The translations under genes were made by a program, and so were the position numbers. The notes beneath the pieces were generated by a model. The model saw only the letters and a program-made list of their open reading frames with translations. It made no database searches and was not told the origin of the DNA. DNA of 33,547 bases from an uncultured Oscillospiraceae bacterium (GTDB taxonomy: Bacteria; Bacillota; Clostridia; Oscillospirales; Ruminococcaceae), in assembly GCA_905212515.1 (NCBI GenBank), contig CAJMEU010000007.1:1-33547 (forward strand), read 5' to 3'. Of the stretch, positions 16,305-25,434 are shown piece after piece; positions within the stretch are counted from its first letter, which is position 1, and each line of letters opens with the position of its first letter.

Positions 16305-18686
16305 ATGAAAAAACACACCAAAAACGCGCCCCAAATCGCGCTGGAAGACGCCGACCCGGCCTTGGGCCTGTCCAATGCCGAGGCGGCGCGCCGCGCCGAG
16401 GCCGGTTTGGCCAATCAAACGCCGGACGCGCTGTGCAAAAGCAACGCACGCATCATCAGCGACAACCTGTTCACGCCCTTCAACCTGCTGTTCTGTGTGC
16501 TGGCCGGCTGCCTGGCAGCCGTGGGCGCTTATGTGGAGATGCTGTTTATCACCGTGATCGCGCTGAACACGCTGATCGGCATCGTACAGGAGATCCGCGT
16601 AAAGCACGCCTTGGAAAAGGTGAGCGTGCTGGAAGAAGCGCCGGTGAGCACCCTGCGCGATGGCGCCGAGGTGCTGCTGCCGGCCCGGGAGCTGGTGCAG
16701 GGCGACATCGTGCGGCTGCGCGCCGGCGGACAGGTGCCGGCGGACGCCCAGGTGTGCGCCGGCAGCCCCGAGGTGAATGAAGCGCTGCTGACCGGCGAGG
16801 CCGACGCCGTGGCCAAGGGCCCGGGGGAGGACCTGCTGTCCGGCAGTTTCATCGCCGCCGGCAGCTGCACCGCCCGCCTGACCCGCGTGGGTGAGGCGTC
16901 CTATGCCGCGCGGCTGGCCAGGGAGGCCCGGCAGCCGAAAAAGCACCGCTCGGAGATGATGCGCAGCCTGGACAAACTGGTGAAGTGGATCGGTATCTGC
17001 CTGGTGCCGCTGGGCATCGCCATGTTCCTGCGCCAATACCTGGTGCTGCACACGGGCCTGGAATATGCCGTCACCAGCACGGTGGCCGCCGTGGTGGGCA
17101 TGGTGCCCGAGGGGCTGTATCTGCTGACGAGCGTGGCCCTGGCCGTGGGCGTGCTGGCCCTGGCCAAGCGCCGCACGCTGGCGCGGGAACTGTCCTGCAT
17201 CGAGAGCCTGGCCCGCGTGGACGTGCTGTGCCTGGACAAGACCGGCACGCTGACCACCGGCGAGATGGAGCTTTCCGGCCTGCTGCCCACCGGCGCCTGC
17301 ACGGCACAGGAACTGCGCGCCCTGGGCGCCGCCTTTGTGCGGGCCGGCGACGCGGAGGAGGACAATGCCACCGCGGCTGCCCTGCGCACCGCCCTGGCGG
17401 ATGTGCAGCCGGGTTTCCGTTTTGACGGCGACGCGGTGCCCTTTTCCTCGGCCCGCAAGTTCAGCGCCCGCAAGGGCGCCGACGGCCTGTGGTATGTGAT
17501 GGGCGCGCCCGACATCGTGCTGGGCCAGGGGCACCCCTTGCTGGAGCGTTTGGAAGAGCCGCTGGGCCGCGGCCTGCGCGCCCTGGTGCTGGCTGCCTGC
17601 GAGGAAAAGCCGGACGGGGCCGTGGAAGACCCCACCCCGCTGGGATTTTTCCTGCTGGAGGACACCCTGCGCCCCGACGCCCGCGAGACGCTGGCCTTTT
17701 TCGGCAAGCAGGGCGTGGAGGTGAAAGTCATCAGCGGCGACAGCGCTGCCAGCGTGGCCGAGATCGCCCGCCGGGCCGGCGTGCCGGGGGCCGAGCGGTA
17801 TGTGGACGGCACCGCCCTGCAGGGAGAGGCCGCCCTGCGCGCGGCCGCAGAGCAGTATACGGTGTTCGGCCGCATGACGCCGGGGCAGAAGCGCATTTTG
17901 GTGCACGCGCTGCAAAGCAAGGGCCACACGGTGGCCATGACGGGCGACGGCGTGAACGACGTGCTGGCGCTCAAGGACGCCGACTGCTCCATCGCCATGG
18001 CGGCGGGCAGCCCCGCGGCCCGTCAGGTGGCCCAGCTGGTGCTGCTGAACAACGATTTTTCCACCATGCCCCGCATCGTGAACGAGGGGCGGCGCGTCAT
18101 CAACAACATCCAGCGCGCGGCCTCGCTGTTTTTGGTGAAAAACATTTATTCCTTCCTCATTTCGCTGTGCCTGCTGTTTGTGGCCATGCCTTATCCCTTC
18201 CAGCCCATGCAGGTGTCGCTGTTCAGCTTCTTCTGCATCGGCGCGCCGGCCTTTTTCCTCACCTTCGAGCCCACGTACAACCAGGCCAAGGGCCATTTCC
18301 TGCGCACGGTGCTGCTGGCGGCTTTGCCCGGGGGGCTGGCCTGCACGGCCTGCATCCTGGCCAGCATGGGCGCTGCGGTATGGCTGGGCCTGTCCACGGC
18401 ACAGCTGAGCACGCTGTGCGTGCTGTCCGTGGCCTACACGGGCCTGCTGGGCCTGGCCACGGTGTGCCGCCCCTATACCCCCTTGCGCCGTGCGGTGATG
18501 ATCGTGATGAGCGTCGCCTACGCCCTGACACTGCTGGTGGCCGGCCCCTGGCTGGACCTGGTGGCCCTGCCCGGCCAGGCGTGGGGCGTGCTGGCGGGCC
18601 TGGTGGCGCTGGCCAGCTTCATCTTCTGGGCCCTGTGCCGGGCCTGCACCAGCCTGCGCGTGCGCCTGCGCAGGGCGGTGGCGTAA
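16305..18686 (+). CDS. P-type cation-transporting ATPase (HAD-IC family)
   Basis: A 793-residue pump with all P-type landmarks: actuator LTGEAD near residue 162, membrane VPEGL in the fourth span, phosphorylated Asp in LDKTGTLT near 310, and hinge TGDGVNDVLALKDADCSIAM near 545. Ten hydrophobic spans fit a P2-like layout. The sixth span, however, reads SLFSFFCIGAPAFF instead of the NxxTD calcium-binding signature, so it belongs to a separate branch (Exp7-like is my best recollection) whose ion is uncertain. ATG 16305 has AGAAGGAG before it; the frame extends upstream without a ribosome site. It is transcribed alone, with terminators on both sides; I could not find a convincing promoter in 16198-16304. 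Confidence 0.92.
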   Translation: MKKHTKNAPQIALEDADPALGLSNAEAARRAEAGLANQTPDALCKSNARIISDNLFTPFNLLFCVLAGCLAAVGAYVEMLFITVIALNTLIGIVQEIRVKHALEKVSVLEEAPVSTLRDGAEVLLPARELVQGDIVRLRAGGQVPADAQVCAGSPEVNEALLTGEADAVAKGPGEDLLSGSFIAAGSCTARLTRVGEASYAARLAREARQPKKHRSEMMRSLDKLVKWIGICLVPLGIAMFLRQYLVLHTGLEYAVTSTVAAVVGMVPEGLYLLTSVALAVGVLALAKRRTLARELSCIESLARVDVLCLDKTGTLTTGEMELSGLLPTGACTAQELRALGAAFVRAGDAEEDNATAAALRTALADVQPGFRFDGDAVPFSSARKFSARKGADGLWYVMGAPDIVLGQGHPLLERLEEPLGRGLRALVLAACEEKPDGAVEDPTPLGFFLLEDTLRPDARETLAFFGKQGVEVKVISGDSAASVAEIARRAGVPGAERYVDGTALQGEAALRAAAEQYTVFGRMTPGQKRILVHALQSKGHTVAMTGDGVNDVLALKDADCSIAMAAGSPAARQVAQLVLLNNDFSTMPRIVNEGRRVINNIQRAASLFLVKNIYSFLISLCLLFVAMPYPFQPMQVSLFSFFCIGAPAFFLTFEPTYNQAKGHFLRTVLLAALPGGLACTACILASMGAAVWLGLSTAQLSTLCVLSVAYTGLLGLATVCRPYTPLRRAVMIVMSVAYALTLLVAGPWLDLVALPGQAWGVLAGLVALASFIFWALCRACTSLRVRLRRAVA

Positions 18687-18702
18687 ATCTGAAATTTGTG
18701 GG

Positions 18703-18736
18703 AAAATCCCCGGCCGCACAGCGGCTGGGGATTTTT
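18703..18736 (+). terminator. Intrinsic terminator after the P-type ATPase gene
   Basis: A 14-bp stem with one G-U pair (18703-18716 with 18722-18735) and a five-base loop ends in a TTTTT run. Confidence 0.93.
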
Positions 18737-18781
18737 GCCGATTTATACCAAATATGCGCGGATTTTACCGAACGCGGCCTC

Positions 18782-18810
18782 GTGACAATGGAGCCCTATG
18801 ATAAAATAAT
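18782..18810 (+). promoter_or_regulatory. Promoter of the efflux operon
   Basis: GTGACA (18782-18787) and AATAAT (18805-18810) are 17 bases apart, each matching five of six consensus bases, about 80 bases before the adaptor gene. Confidence 0.65.
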
Positions 18811-18891
18811 AAAAGATAAAGATTCCGCGAACATGCGTGAAAATTGGCGGACGGCATGGCGCGGAAAGGGCAAAAGTGAGGAGAGAACGGT

Positions 18892-20523
18892 ATGAAAACA
18901 CGATCGAAAAAGGCCGCGGCCCTGGTGCTGGCCCTGTGCCTGTTGGCGGGCTGCCAGGGCAAGGATGCGCCGGAGGGGGACGATGCGCCCGATACGGCGC
19001 CCATCGGCAGCGGGACGCTGCAGAACCTGATCACCACGCTGGGCACCTTGTCCAGCGCCGAGCAGGTGGATGTGGGCACCCCGGTATCCGCCCCGATCCT
19101 GGAAGTGCGCGCCAAAGTGGGCGACCAGGTGACGGAGGGCCAGGTGCTGTGCACGCTGGACACCACCCAATTGAACGACCAGCTGGTGCAGGCGCGCAAG
19201 GACCAGGCACAGGCGCAGCAGAATTACGAGACCTCACTGAAACGCGCCCGGGACGACGCGGCCTTCGCCCAGTATGAGCTGGACCGCGAGAACCGGGAGT
19301 TCGCCAACCGCCAGGCCGCGCGCCTGCAGTGGGAGGGCGAGCACGCCCGCGCCCTGACGGACGCGGAGGCCGGCGGCAGCCCTGAGGCGTCGGCCTATCT
19401 GGCGGCCCAGGCGGCCAAGGACGCAGCGGACGCGGAGGTAACGGCAAAGGCCAATGCCTCCGTCGGCGCCTCGTCGGCGCTGACAGGCGCCCAGGCGGCC
19501 CTGGCAGCCAAGCAGGCCGAGCTGGACGCCGCCGCGGCGGCGGGCCAGGACACGGCCGGCCTGACAGCTGAGCGGGACGCGCTGCAGCAGCAGGCGGCGG
19601 CGGCCCAGGCGGCGCTGGACGCGGCCCTTTCGCAGGAAGCCCAGGCGCGGGCCGCGGCCGAGGCGCCGGCGGCGCAGTTTGCGGCGGCCGAGGCGGCCTG
19701 GCAGGCCAAATATCAGGCCGTACTGGCGGCGAAAACGCCGGTGGCGGCCGCGGCAGCCGGCCCCGCTACTTATGCTTACGCGGGGATGTATTTTGACATC
19801 ACCAAAACCGTGCCCCAGCTGCAGCAGGAGTTGCAGGACTCTCAAAACGGCGGCACGCTGCAAAGCCTGACGCGGGGCGTACAGTCGGCGGGGCGTTCGG
19901 TGGAGGACGCAAAGAACAACACCGCCGCCGTGGACGCGGCCAAGCTGAAAGTGAAAAATTTGGAGGACACCATTGCCAAAAGCGCCGTCACCGCGCCCAT
20001 TGCCGGCACGGTGGTGGCCAGCAAGGCGGCGCAGAACGCCGCCGCCTCCACCACCGAGGCGCTGTTCAGCATCTCGGCTTCCCAGGAGATGCAGATGTCC
20101 GGCCTGCTGAACGAATACGACGCCACGCTGGTGACCGTGGGCATGCCCGCCCAGGTGACCACCGACGCCACGGGCGAGGCTGTGATGGACGCGGTGGTGA
20201 CGGTGGTGAGCCCCACGGCCGCCGACGCCAGCGGCGACTTCACCGTGACGGTGAAGCTGACAAGCCCGGACCCGGCCCTGCGCGTGGGCATGACGGGCAA
20301 AATGCGCATCATCCTGGCCCAGGCCGAGGACTGCTTCTACGTGCCCACGGACAGCATCGGCATGGACGGGGACGGCAACAGCTACATCAGCGTGTACGAC
20401 GAGGCCACCGGCCAGACGCAGAATATCACGGTGACGACGGGTGTGTCCAACGACTACTACACCCAGGTGACCGGCGACGGCCTGACGGGCGAGCTGCAAG
20501 TGTGCGCCATGCCGCAGTTTTGA
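18892..20523 (+). CDS. MacA/YknX-like efflux adaptor lipoprotein
   Basis: A 543-residue membrane-fusion-type adaptor. The N-terminus has Lys/Arg, a hydrophobic stretch and lipobox LLAGC (Cys 21), so it should be lipid-anchored outside the cell. A half lipoyl-like barrel (about 55-90, ILEVRAKVGDQVTEGQVLCTLD) and its partner (about 360-385, TAPIAGTVVASKAAQNAA) flank an unusually long Ala-rich coiled region (about 95-355). Beta-barrel and membrane-proximal domains follow to the end. With the next two genes it forms a tripartite ABC exporter. ATG 18892 follows GAGGAGAG. The coiled region is roughly twice as long as I expect for Gram-positive YknX proteins. The exported substrate is unknown. Confidence 0.9.
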   Translation: MKTRSKKAAALVLALCLLAGCQGKDAPEGDDAPDTAPIGSGTLQNLITTLGTLSSAEQVDVGTPVSAPILEVRAKVGDQVTEGQVLCTLDTTQLNDQLVQARKDQAQAQQNYETSLKRARDDAAFAQYELDRENREFANRQAARLQWEGEHARALTDAEAGGSPEASAYLAAQAAKDAADAEVTAKANASVGASSALTGAQAALAAKQAELDAAAAAGQDTAGLTAERDALQQQAAAAQAALDAALSQEAQARAAAEAPAAQFAAAEAAWQAKYQAVLAAKTPVAAAAAGPATYAYAGMYFDITKTVPQLQQELQDSQNGGTLQSLTRGVQSAGRSVEDAKNNTAAVDAAKLKVKNLEDTIAKSAVTAPIAGTVVASKAAQNAAASTTEALFSISASQEMQMSGLLNEYDATLVTVGMPAQVTTDATGEAVMDAVVTVVSPTAADASGDFTVTVKLTSPDPALRVGMTGKMRIILAQAEDCFYVPTDSIGMDGDGNSYISVYDEATGQTQNITVTTGVSNDYYTQVTGDGLTGELQVCAMPQF

Positions 20524-20531
20524 GGTGAAGC

Positions 20532-21378
20532 ATGGAACAGGAGAATAAAGCGGCGCGTCCCGCCGCCCAAACGGACGCTGCGCCTCAGCCCCCGGCCCAG
20601 GCGGGCCCGGACGGCTGGCAGGGCCAAAGCGAGACGCTGGGCCAGGAGATCAAGCAGCCGCTGCCCAGCGTGACCGGGCGCACGGACGTACTGGTGGAAT
20701 GCAGGGACGTGGTGCGCACCTTCTATGAGGGCACGGACCACGAGCTGGAGGTGCTGCACGGCATCAACCTGAAAATCTACAAGGGGGAATTCGTGGCCAT
20801 TGTGGGACAGTCCGGCTCGGGCAAATCCACGCTGATGAACTCCATCGGCGCGCTGGATAAGCCCACGCGGGGCAAGGTGTTCATCGACGGGACCGACATC
20901 ACCACCGCGGACGAGACCAAGCTCTCGGCGCTGCGCTGCAAATACATCGGCTTCCTATTCCAACAGTACAACCAGATCCCGCGGACCACGGCCTGCCAAA
21001 ACCTGGAACTGCCCATGATGTACGCCAAGGTGCCGCCCAAACAGCGCACCAAGCGCGCCATGGAGCTGCTGAAGCTGGTGGACATGGACGAGCGGGCGGG
21101 CCACATGCCCAGCGAGATGTCCGGCGGGCAGCAGCAGCGCGTGTCCATCGCGCGGGCCATGGCCAACGACCCCACCCTGATCCTGGCCGACGAGCCCACG
21201 GGCGCGCTGGACTCGGAGACGGGCCACCTGGTGATGGATATCTTCCACAAGCTGCACGACGAACAGGGCAAGACCATCCTTTTCATCACCCACAGCCCCG
21301 GCCTGGCCGAGGAGTGCGAGCGGGTGGTGACCATCAAGGACGGCCGTGTCATCGGCGACAGAAAGGGGGCGGGCCGCG

Positions 21379-21395
<17 letters not shown>
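20532..21395 (+). CDS. MacB/LolD-type ABC transporter ATP-binding protein
   Basis: A 287-residue ATPase with Walker A GQSGSGKST near residue 93, Q-loop FLFQQYNQIP, signature MSGGQQQRVSIARA, Walker B LILADEPTGALD and H-loop FITHSP. This motif set is that of the LolD/MacB/FtsE branch. An extra ~55 residues of Ala/Pro/Gln-rich sequence precede the domain, an extension that the family normally lacks. The start ATG 20532 is supported by GAGGTGAAGC, whose first bases overlap the adaptor stop codon. It powers the permease encoded next, with which it overlaps by 17 bases. Confidence 0.94.
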
Positions 21396-22695
<1,300 letters not shown>

Positions 22696-22706
22696 GACAA
22701 AACGAA

Positions 22707-22740
22707 ACGGCCCCCTCAAACGCGCGTTTGAGGGGGCCGT
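22707..22740. terminator. Bidirectional palindromic terminator between the efflux and FkbH operons
   Basis: A perfect 34-base palindrome (15-bp stem, GCGC loop region) lies between convergent operons. Flanking ACAAAAC (left) and GTTTTGT (right) supply T-rich tails on both strands. Confidence 0.95.
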
Positions 22741-22755
22741 CTGTTTTGTGAGGGG

Positions 22756-23760
22756 TCAGGGCGCCTGCTGCCACCAGGCGTGGGTGATGTTGGGCCGGTC
22801 CTGATCGCCGTCGGCCTTGAAGAGCATAAACCCGTCCGGGTCGCTGGTAAAATAACAGTATTCCGTGTTTTCATACAGGGGCGGCGTCAGGTAGTTGGGG
22901 ATGATGTTGGGGCATGCTTCGTCCCGCTCGGCAAAGCCGGCGGCGGCCATCTCTGCGGCGGGGACGCCGGCGCAGTAGCACTCGGCGTACTCGGCATCCG
23001 CCTCCTCCATCAACCGGGCGATGCCCGGGCCCATCAAATGGAACTCCTCCGGCCTTCCGACGTAGTCCACCACGCGCAGCACGGCGGTGCCGTTCAGGGG
23101 CACGGTGCGGGTGACCAGCAGCCGGCCGTCCAGATGCCACACATCGTACTGCTGGCCGGGAAAGTGGAAGTACCGGCGGGAAAGGTACCACAGGTCCTTG
23201 GCCGGCGTGACGCCCTGCGGCGCGCGAAACACGCGGGCCAGCTCTTCGTCTCCGGCCACCGGGGCCAGGGCCGGGCCCGGCGCCAGGGGAAGGATGACCT
23301 TTTGCTCCACCCGGGTCACGGCGTACACGTCCTTGTCCGCCAGGCGGTAATAATGGGGCAGGCGGGCGGCGGTGTAGCCCAGGAAGGTGTAAAAGGCCAT
23401 GGTCTCGGGCCGGATGTTGTTGCAGGCCATCAGCCGGGCGCCCGTCAGGCGGGGCAGGGCGGCCATCAGTTCCAGCCCGGCGCCGTTGCAGCCCTTTTTG
23501 GCGCACCAGATGGACACCCAAATGTCCGGGCTGGCCGCGCGGTTGGCGCGGATATAGCCGGCCACGGCCACGGTCTGCCCGTCCTGTTCGGCGATGGCAA
23601 ACTGCAAGGCGCCGTTTTCGGCCACATAATAATAGTTGAAAAAATCGTCCCAATGGATCAGCGGGTGCTGGCTGCCCCAGTGCTGGTCCAAAAAGGCGGT
23701 GAGGGCGGGCCGCTCGTCGGGGCGGGCCAGGCGGCAGGCGATGGGGGCGGTGTTTTTCAC
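22756..23760 (-). CDS. GNAT-like acyltransferase, last gene of the FkbH operon
   Basis: A 334-residue protein whose first half resembles the GNAT-like proteins found in surface-polysaccharide loci (FLDQHWGSQHPLIHWDDFF, then IAEQDGQTVAVAGYI and WVSIWCAKKGCNGAGLELM). The CNGAGLELM segment occupies the position of the acyl-CoA/ACP loop. The second half (from ~165) is not recognised and may be a second, degenerate GNAT fold. GTG 23760 is supported by GGGAGG and overlaps the preceding stop as GTGA. Translational coupling to the dehydrogenase suggests that the two work together. I infer transfer of the acyl group made by this operon to an amine or sugar acceptor; no acceptor is shown. Confidence 0.72.
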   Translation of the reverse strand: MKNTAPIACRLARPDERPALTAFLDQHWGSQHPLIHWDDFFNYYYVAENGALQFAIAEQDGQTVAVAGYIRANRAASPDIWVSIWCAKKGCNGAGLELMAALPRLTGARLMACNNIRPETMAFYTFLGYTAARLPHYYRLADKDVYAVTRVEQKVILPLAPGPALAPVAGDEELARVFRAPQGVTPAKDLWYLSRRYFHFPGQQYDVWHLDGRLLVTRTVPLNGTAVLRVVDYVGRPEEFHLMGPGIARLMEEADAEYAECYCAGVPAAEMAAAGFAERDEACPNIIPNYLTPPLYENTEYCYFTSDPDGFMLFKADGDQDRPNITHAWWQQAP

Positions 23761-24488
23761 AGCGCGGCACCTCCCGTGACGGGCAGAGTGACGCCGGTGA
23801 TAAAGCCGGCGTCCTCGCCCAGCAAAAAGGCCATGGCGGGCACCACGTCCTCCACCCGGGCGTTGCGCTTCATGGGGTTGGCTTCGGCGCTCATCTGCAC
23901 CACCAGGTCGCTGGTGTCGGCCAGGAATTTGGTCTCCATCATATAGGGGGCCACGCAGTTCACGGTCACGCCGCTGGGCGCGTAGTCGGCGGCCAGGCTT
24001 TTGGCAAGGCCGGCCAGCGCGCTTTTGGCCGTGACGTAGGCCGCCGTGTTTTTGGGCGGCAGGCCCAGCACATAGCTTGTCAGCATGAACAGCACCCGGC
24101 CCTTTTTGGCCTTGGCCATGGCGGGCACAAAGGCTTTGCACAGGGCGATGGCACTGCGCACCTGCAGGTTGAAGTCCAGCATAAAGCGGCCCTCGTCGAA
24201 ATTCCTGAATTTCGTGTTCACCACCCGCAGGGCGGGCAGGTGCACCAGATGGGTGGGCGCGCCGTAGCGGCGCTGTACGTCCCCAATGAAGGTGCCCACG
24301 TTGTCGTAATCGGCCAGGTTGACATCGTAAGTCCGGATGGCGCCGGGATATTTTTGGCACAGAGGGGCCAGGTGCTGCAGGTCTCCGCAGCCCTGGGCGA
24401 TGAAAATGTCGCCCTCTTGGTACAGCCGGTCAATCAGCGCGCAGCCAACGTCGGACGTGGCGCCGGTGATGAGGTAGATATTGCCCAT
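23757..24488 (-). CDS. Short-chain dehydrogenase/reductase (FabG-like)
   Basis: A 243-residue SDR. NAD(P)-binding TGATSDVG lies at residues 7-14. The catalytic Ser (MLTSYVLG) is near 138, the Tyr/Lys pair in YVTAK is near 150, and VNCVAPYMMETKF is the usual post-catalytic block. The NAG motif is altered (LVHLPALRV). ATG 24488 follows AAAGGAG; a second ATG at 24512 overlaps the previous stop as ATGA and is possible. In this operon it probably reduces or oxidises a hydroxyl/keto group on an ACP-bound acyl chain, as FabG does; that substrate is inferred from its neighbours. Confidence 0.88.
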   Translation of the reverse strand: MGNIYLITGATSDVGCALIDRLYQEGDIFIAQGCGDLQHLAPLCQKYPGAIRTYDVNLADYDNVGTFIGDVQRRYGAPTHLVHLPALRVVNTKFRNFDEGRFMLDFNLQVRSAIALCKAFVPAMAKAKKGRVLFMLTSYVLGLPPKNTAAYVTAKSALAGLAKSLAADYAPSGVTVNCVAPYMMETKFLADTSDLVVQMSAEANPMKRNARVEDVVPAMAFLLGEDAGFITGVTLPVTGGAAL

Positions 24489-24508
24489 AGTCCCGCTCCT
24501 TTCAGCGT

Positions 24509-24925
24509 TCATTTGGCCAGACCGGCCTTGTAGATGCCCCGGGTCACCTTCTGCCCGGCGGCGTTGGTGATGGAGAATTTCACGGTGATCTCGCGGAAGG
24601 TGTCGTTCACCTCGGCCACCTTGCCCTCCACGGTCAGGGCGTCGCCCACGAACACGGGTTTGGCGAATTTGCACTCCACGCTGTGCAGAAGGCAGTGCTC
24701 GCCGGGCAGATAGACGCCGGCCAGCGTGGACACAAGGCCCGCGCCCAGCATCCCGTACACCACCCGGCCGGGGTAGCCGCGCCCGGCGGCGTAAGCTTCG
24801 TCCCGGTGGATGGGGCTGTCGTCGCCGGTCAGGCGGTAAAACAGGTCCATGTCCTCCTCGGTGACGGTGTGGGTGAAGCGCTCGGCCGCGCCGGGCGCAA
24901 GCTGTGCCAGGGTATAGTGGTTCAT
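24509..24925 (-). CDS. MaoC-like (R)-specific enoyl hydratase/dehydratase
   Basis: A 138-residue single hot-dog domain. GDDSPIHRDEAYA (about 36-48) contains the Asp and His of the MaoC hydratase site (D-x4-5-H). VVYGMLGAGLVSTLAG follows as the central helix. Relatives hydrate or dehydrate 2-enoyl/3-hydroxyacyl thioesters on CoA or ACP. ATG 24925 is preferred because GGAGGG precedes it; an upstream in-frame ATG 24946 would place the ribosome site inside the gene. It lies 20 bases before the dehydrogenase and is separated from the acyl carrier gene by a structured 225-bp element. Confidence 0.88.
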   Translation of the reverse strand: MNHYTLAQLAPGAAERFTHTVTEEDMDLFYRLTGDDSPIHRDEAYAAGRGYPGRVVYGMLGAGLVSTLAGVYLPGEHCLLHSVECKFAKPVFVGDALTVEGKVAEVNDTFREITVKFSITNAAGQKVTRGIYKAGLAK

Positions 24926-24949
24926 CGGGCATCCCTCCAAAGGCAAAGA

Positions 24950-25174
24950 AAGGCGGCCGCGGCCGCCTTGAGACTGTCAAAAAAGTAAAATAAGCGTTGT
25001 GTGCGCGCCGGGGGAAAGCTCGAAAGGGGGGCGGCGAGCCCCCTTTCGTGATCGGAATCACTCGCGCCGTGCGCGCTGAGGAGCGCCGTAGGCGCTCCGA
25101 ACGGCTCAGCGGGGCGGGAAAGTCCGGCTGAGCCGGACTTTTTCGACACGCTGAAGGCGGCCGCGGGCCGCCTT
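24950..25174. repeat. Structured non-coding element with inverted ends (MITE-like candidate)
   Basis: The ends are near-inverted copies: 24950-24986 and the reverse complement of 25137-25174 share a GC palindrome (AAGGCGGCC...GGCCGCCTT) and then GAGACTGTCAAAAAAGT against CAGCGTGTCGAAAAAGT (13 of 17 alike). Inside are further hairpins: 25021-25030/25039-25048, 25048-25052/25057-25061, 25080-25087/25091-25098 nested in GCTGAG/CTCAGC, and 25119-25127/25133-25141 with a T-run. No open frame fits it. Dense nested pairing and mirrored ends suggest a small mobile or recombination-spread element, or a regulatory RNA. The last palindrome in operon direction is followed by TTTCTTT and may partly terminate. 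Confidence 0.6.
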
Positions 25175-25181
25175 GGTTCTG

Positions 25182-25424
25182 TTACGCTTTCAGCCGCAGG
25201 ATCAGGTCCGCCATGTCGCCCACATTTTCAAGGCCCCGCACATCATCCAGGGTGAACTTCAGGCCAAACTGCTTTTCCATGGCCGTCAGCAGGTTGATCT
25301 GCTCCAGGCTGTCCCAATCCTCAATGTCCTCGGCCGTGGTGGCTCGCGTAAGCACAAGGGAATCGTCGTCAAAATTGTCGCGGAAGATGGCCTGGATGGC
25401 GGCCATCAGTTCATTCATATCCAT
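25182..25424 (-). CDS. Acyl carrier protein (operon-dedicated)
   Basis: An 80-residue acidic helical protein. The phosphopantetheine site is Ser39 in DWDSLEQINLL, and the rest fits a four-helix carrier (NFDDDSLVLT before it, GLKFTLDD after). It is distinct from a typical fatty-acid AcpP: the D-S-L site is preceded by Trp and Asp rather than the usual LG(A)DS, as is common in FkbH-associated or DltC-like carriers. ATG 25424 has AGGAG before it; ATG 25418 is also possible. It lies 10 bases after the FkbH gene, which implies that FkbH loads it. Confidence 0.92.
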   Translation of the reverse strand: MDMNELMAAIQAIFRDNFDDDSLVLTRATTAEDIEDWDSLEQINLLTAMEKQFGLKFTLDDVRGLENVGDMADLILRLKA

Positions 25425-25434
25425 ACGTTTCTCC

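Noticed and set aside
14267..16414. 715-codon minus-strand frame over the GT2-GtrA fusion
   Set aside because: It crosses a terminator and two intergenic regions and has no domain or ribosome site.
16284..18719. 811-codon open frame antisense to the P-type ATPase
   Set aside because: The His/Gln/Arg-rich translation is typical of antisense frames in high-GC genes; the sense strand has every P-type motif.
23761..24360. N-terminal extension of the GNAT-like gene (frame open to 24360)
   Set aside because: The added sequence is an out-of-frame reading of the dehydrogenase gene; GTG 23760 with its ribosome site and GTGA overlap explains the start.
24489..25061. N-terminal extension of the dehydrogenase (frame open to 25061)
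   Set aside because: It runs through the MaoC gene and the structured element; AAAGGAG before ATG 24488 and the TGATSDVG motif near residue 10 fix the start.
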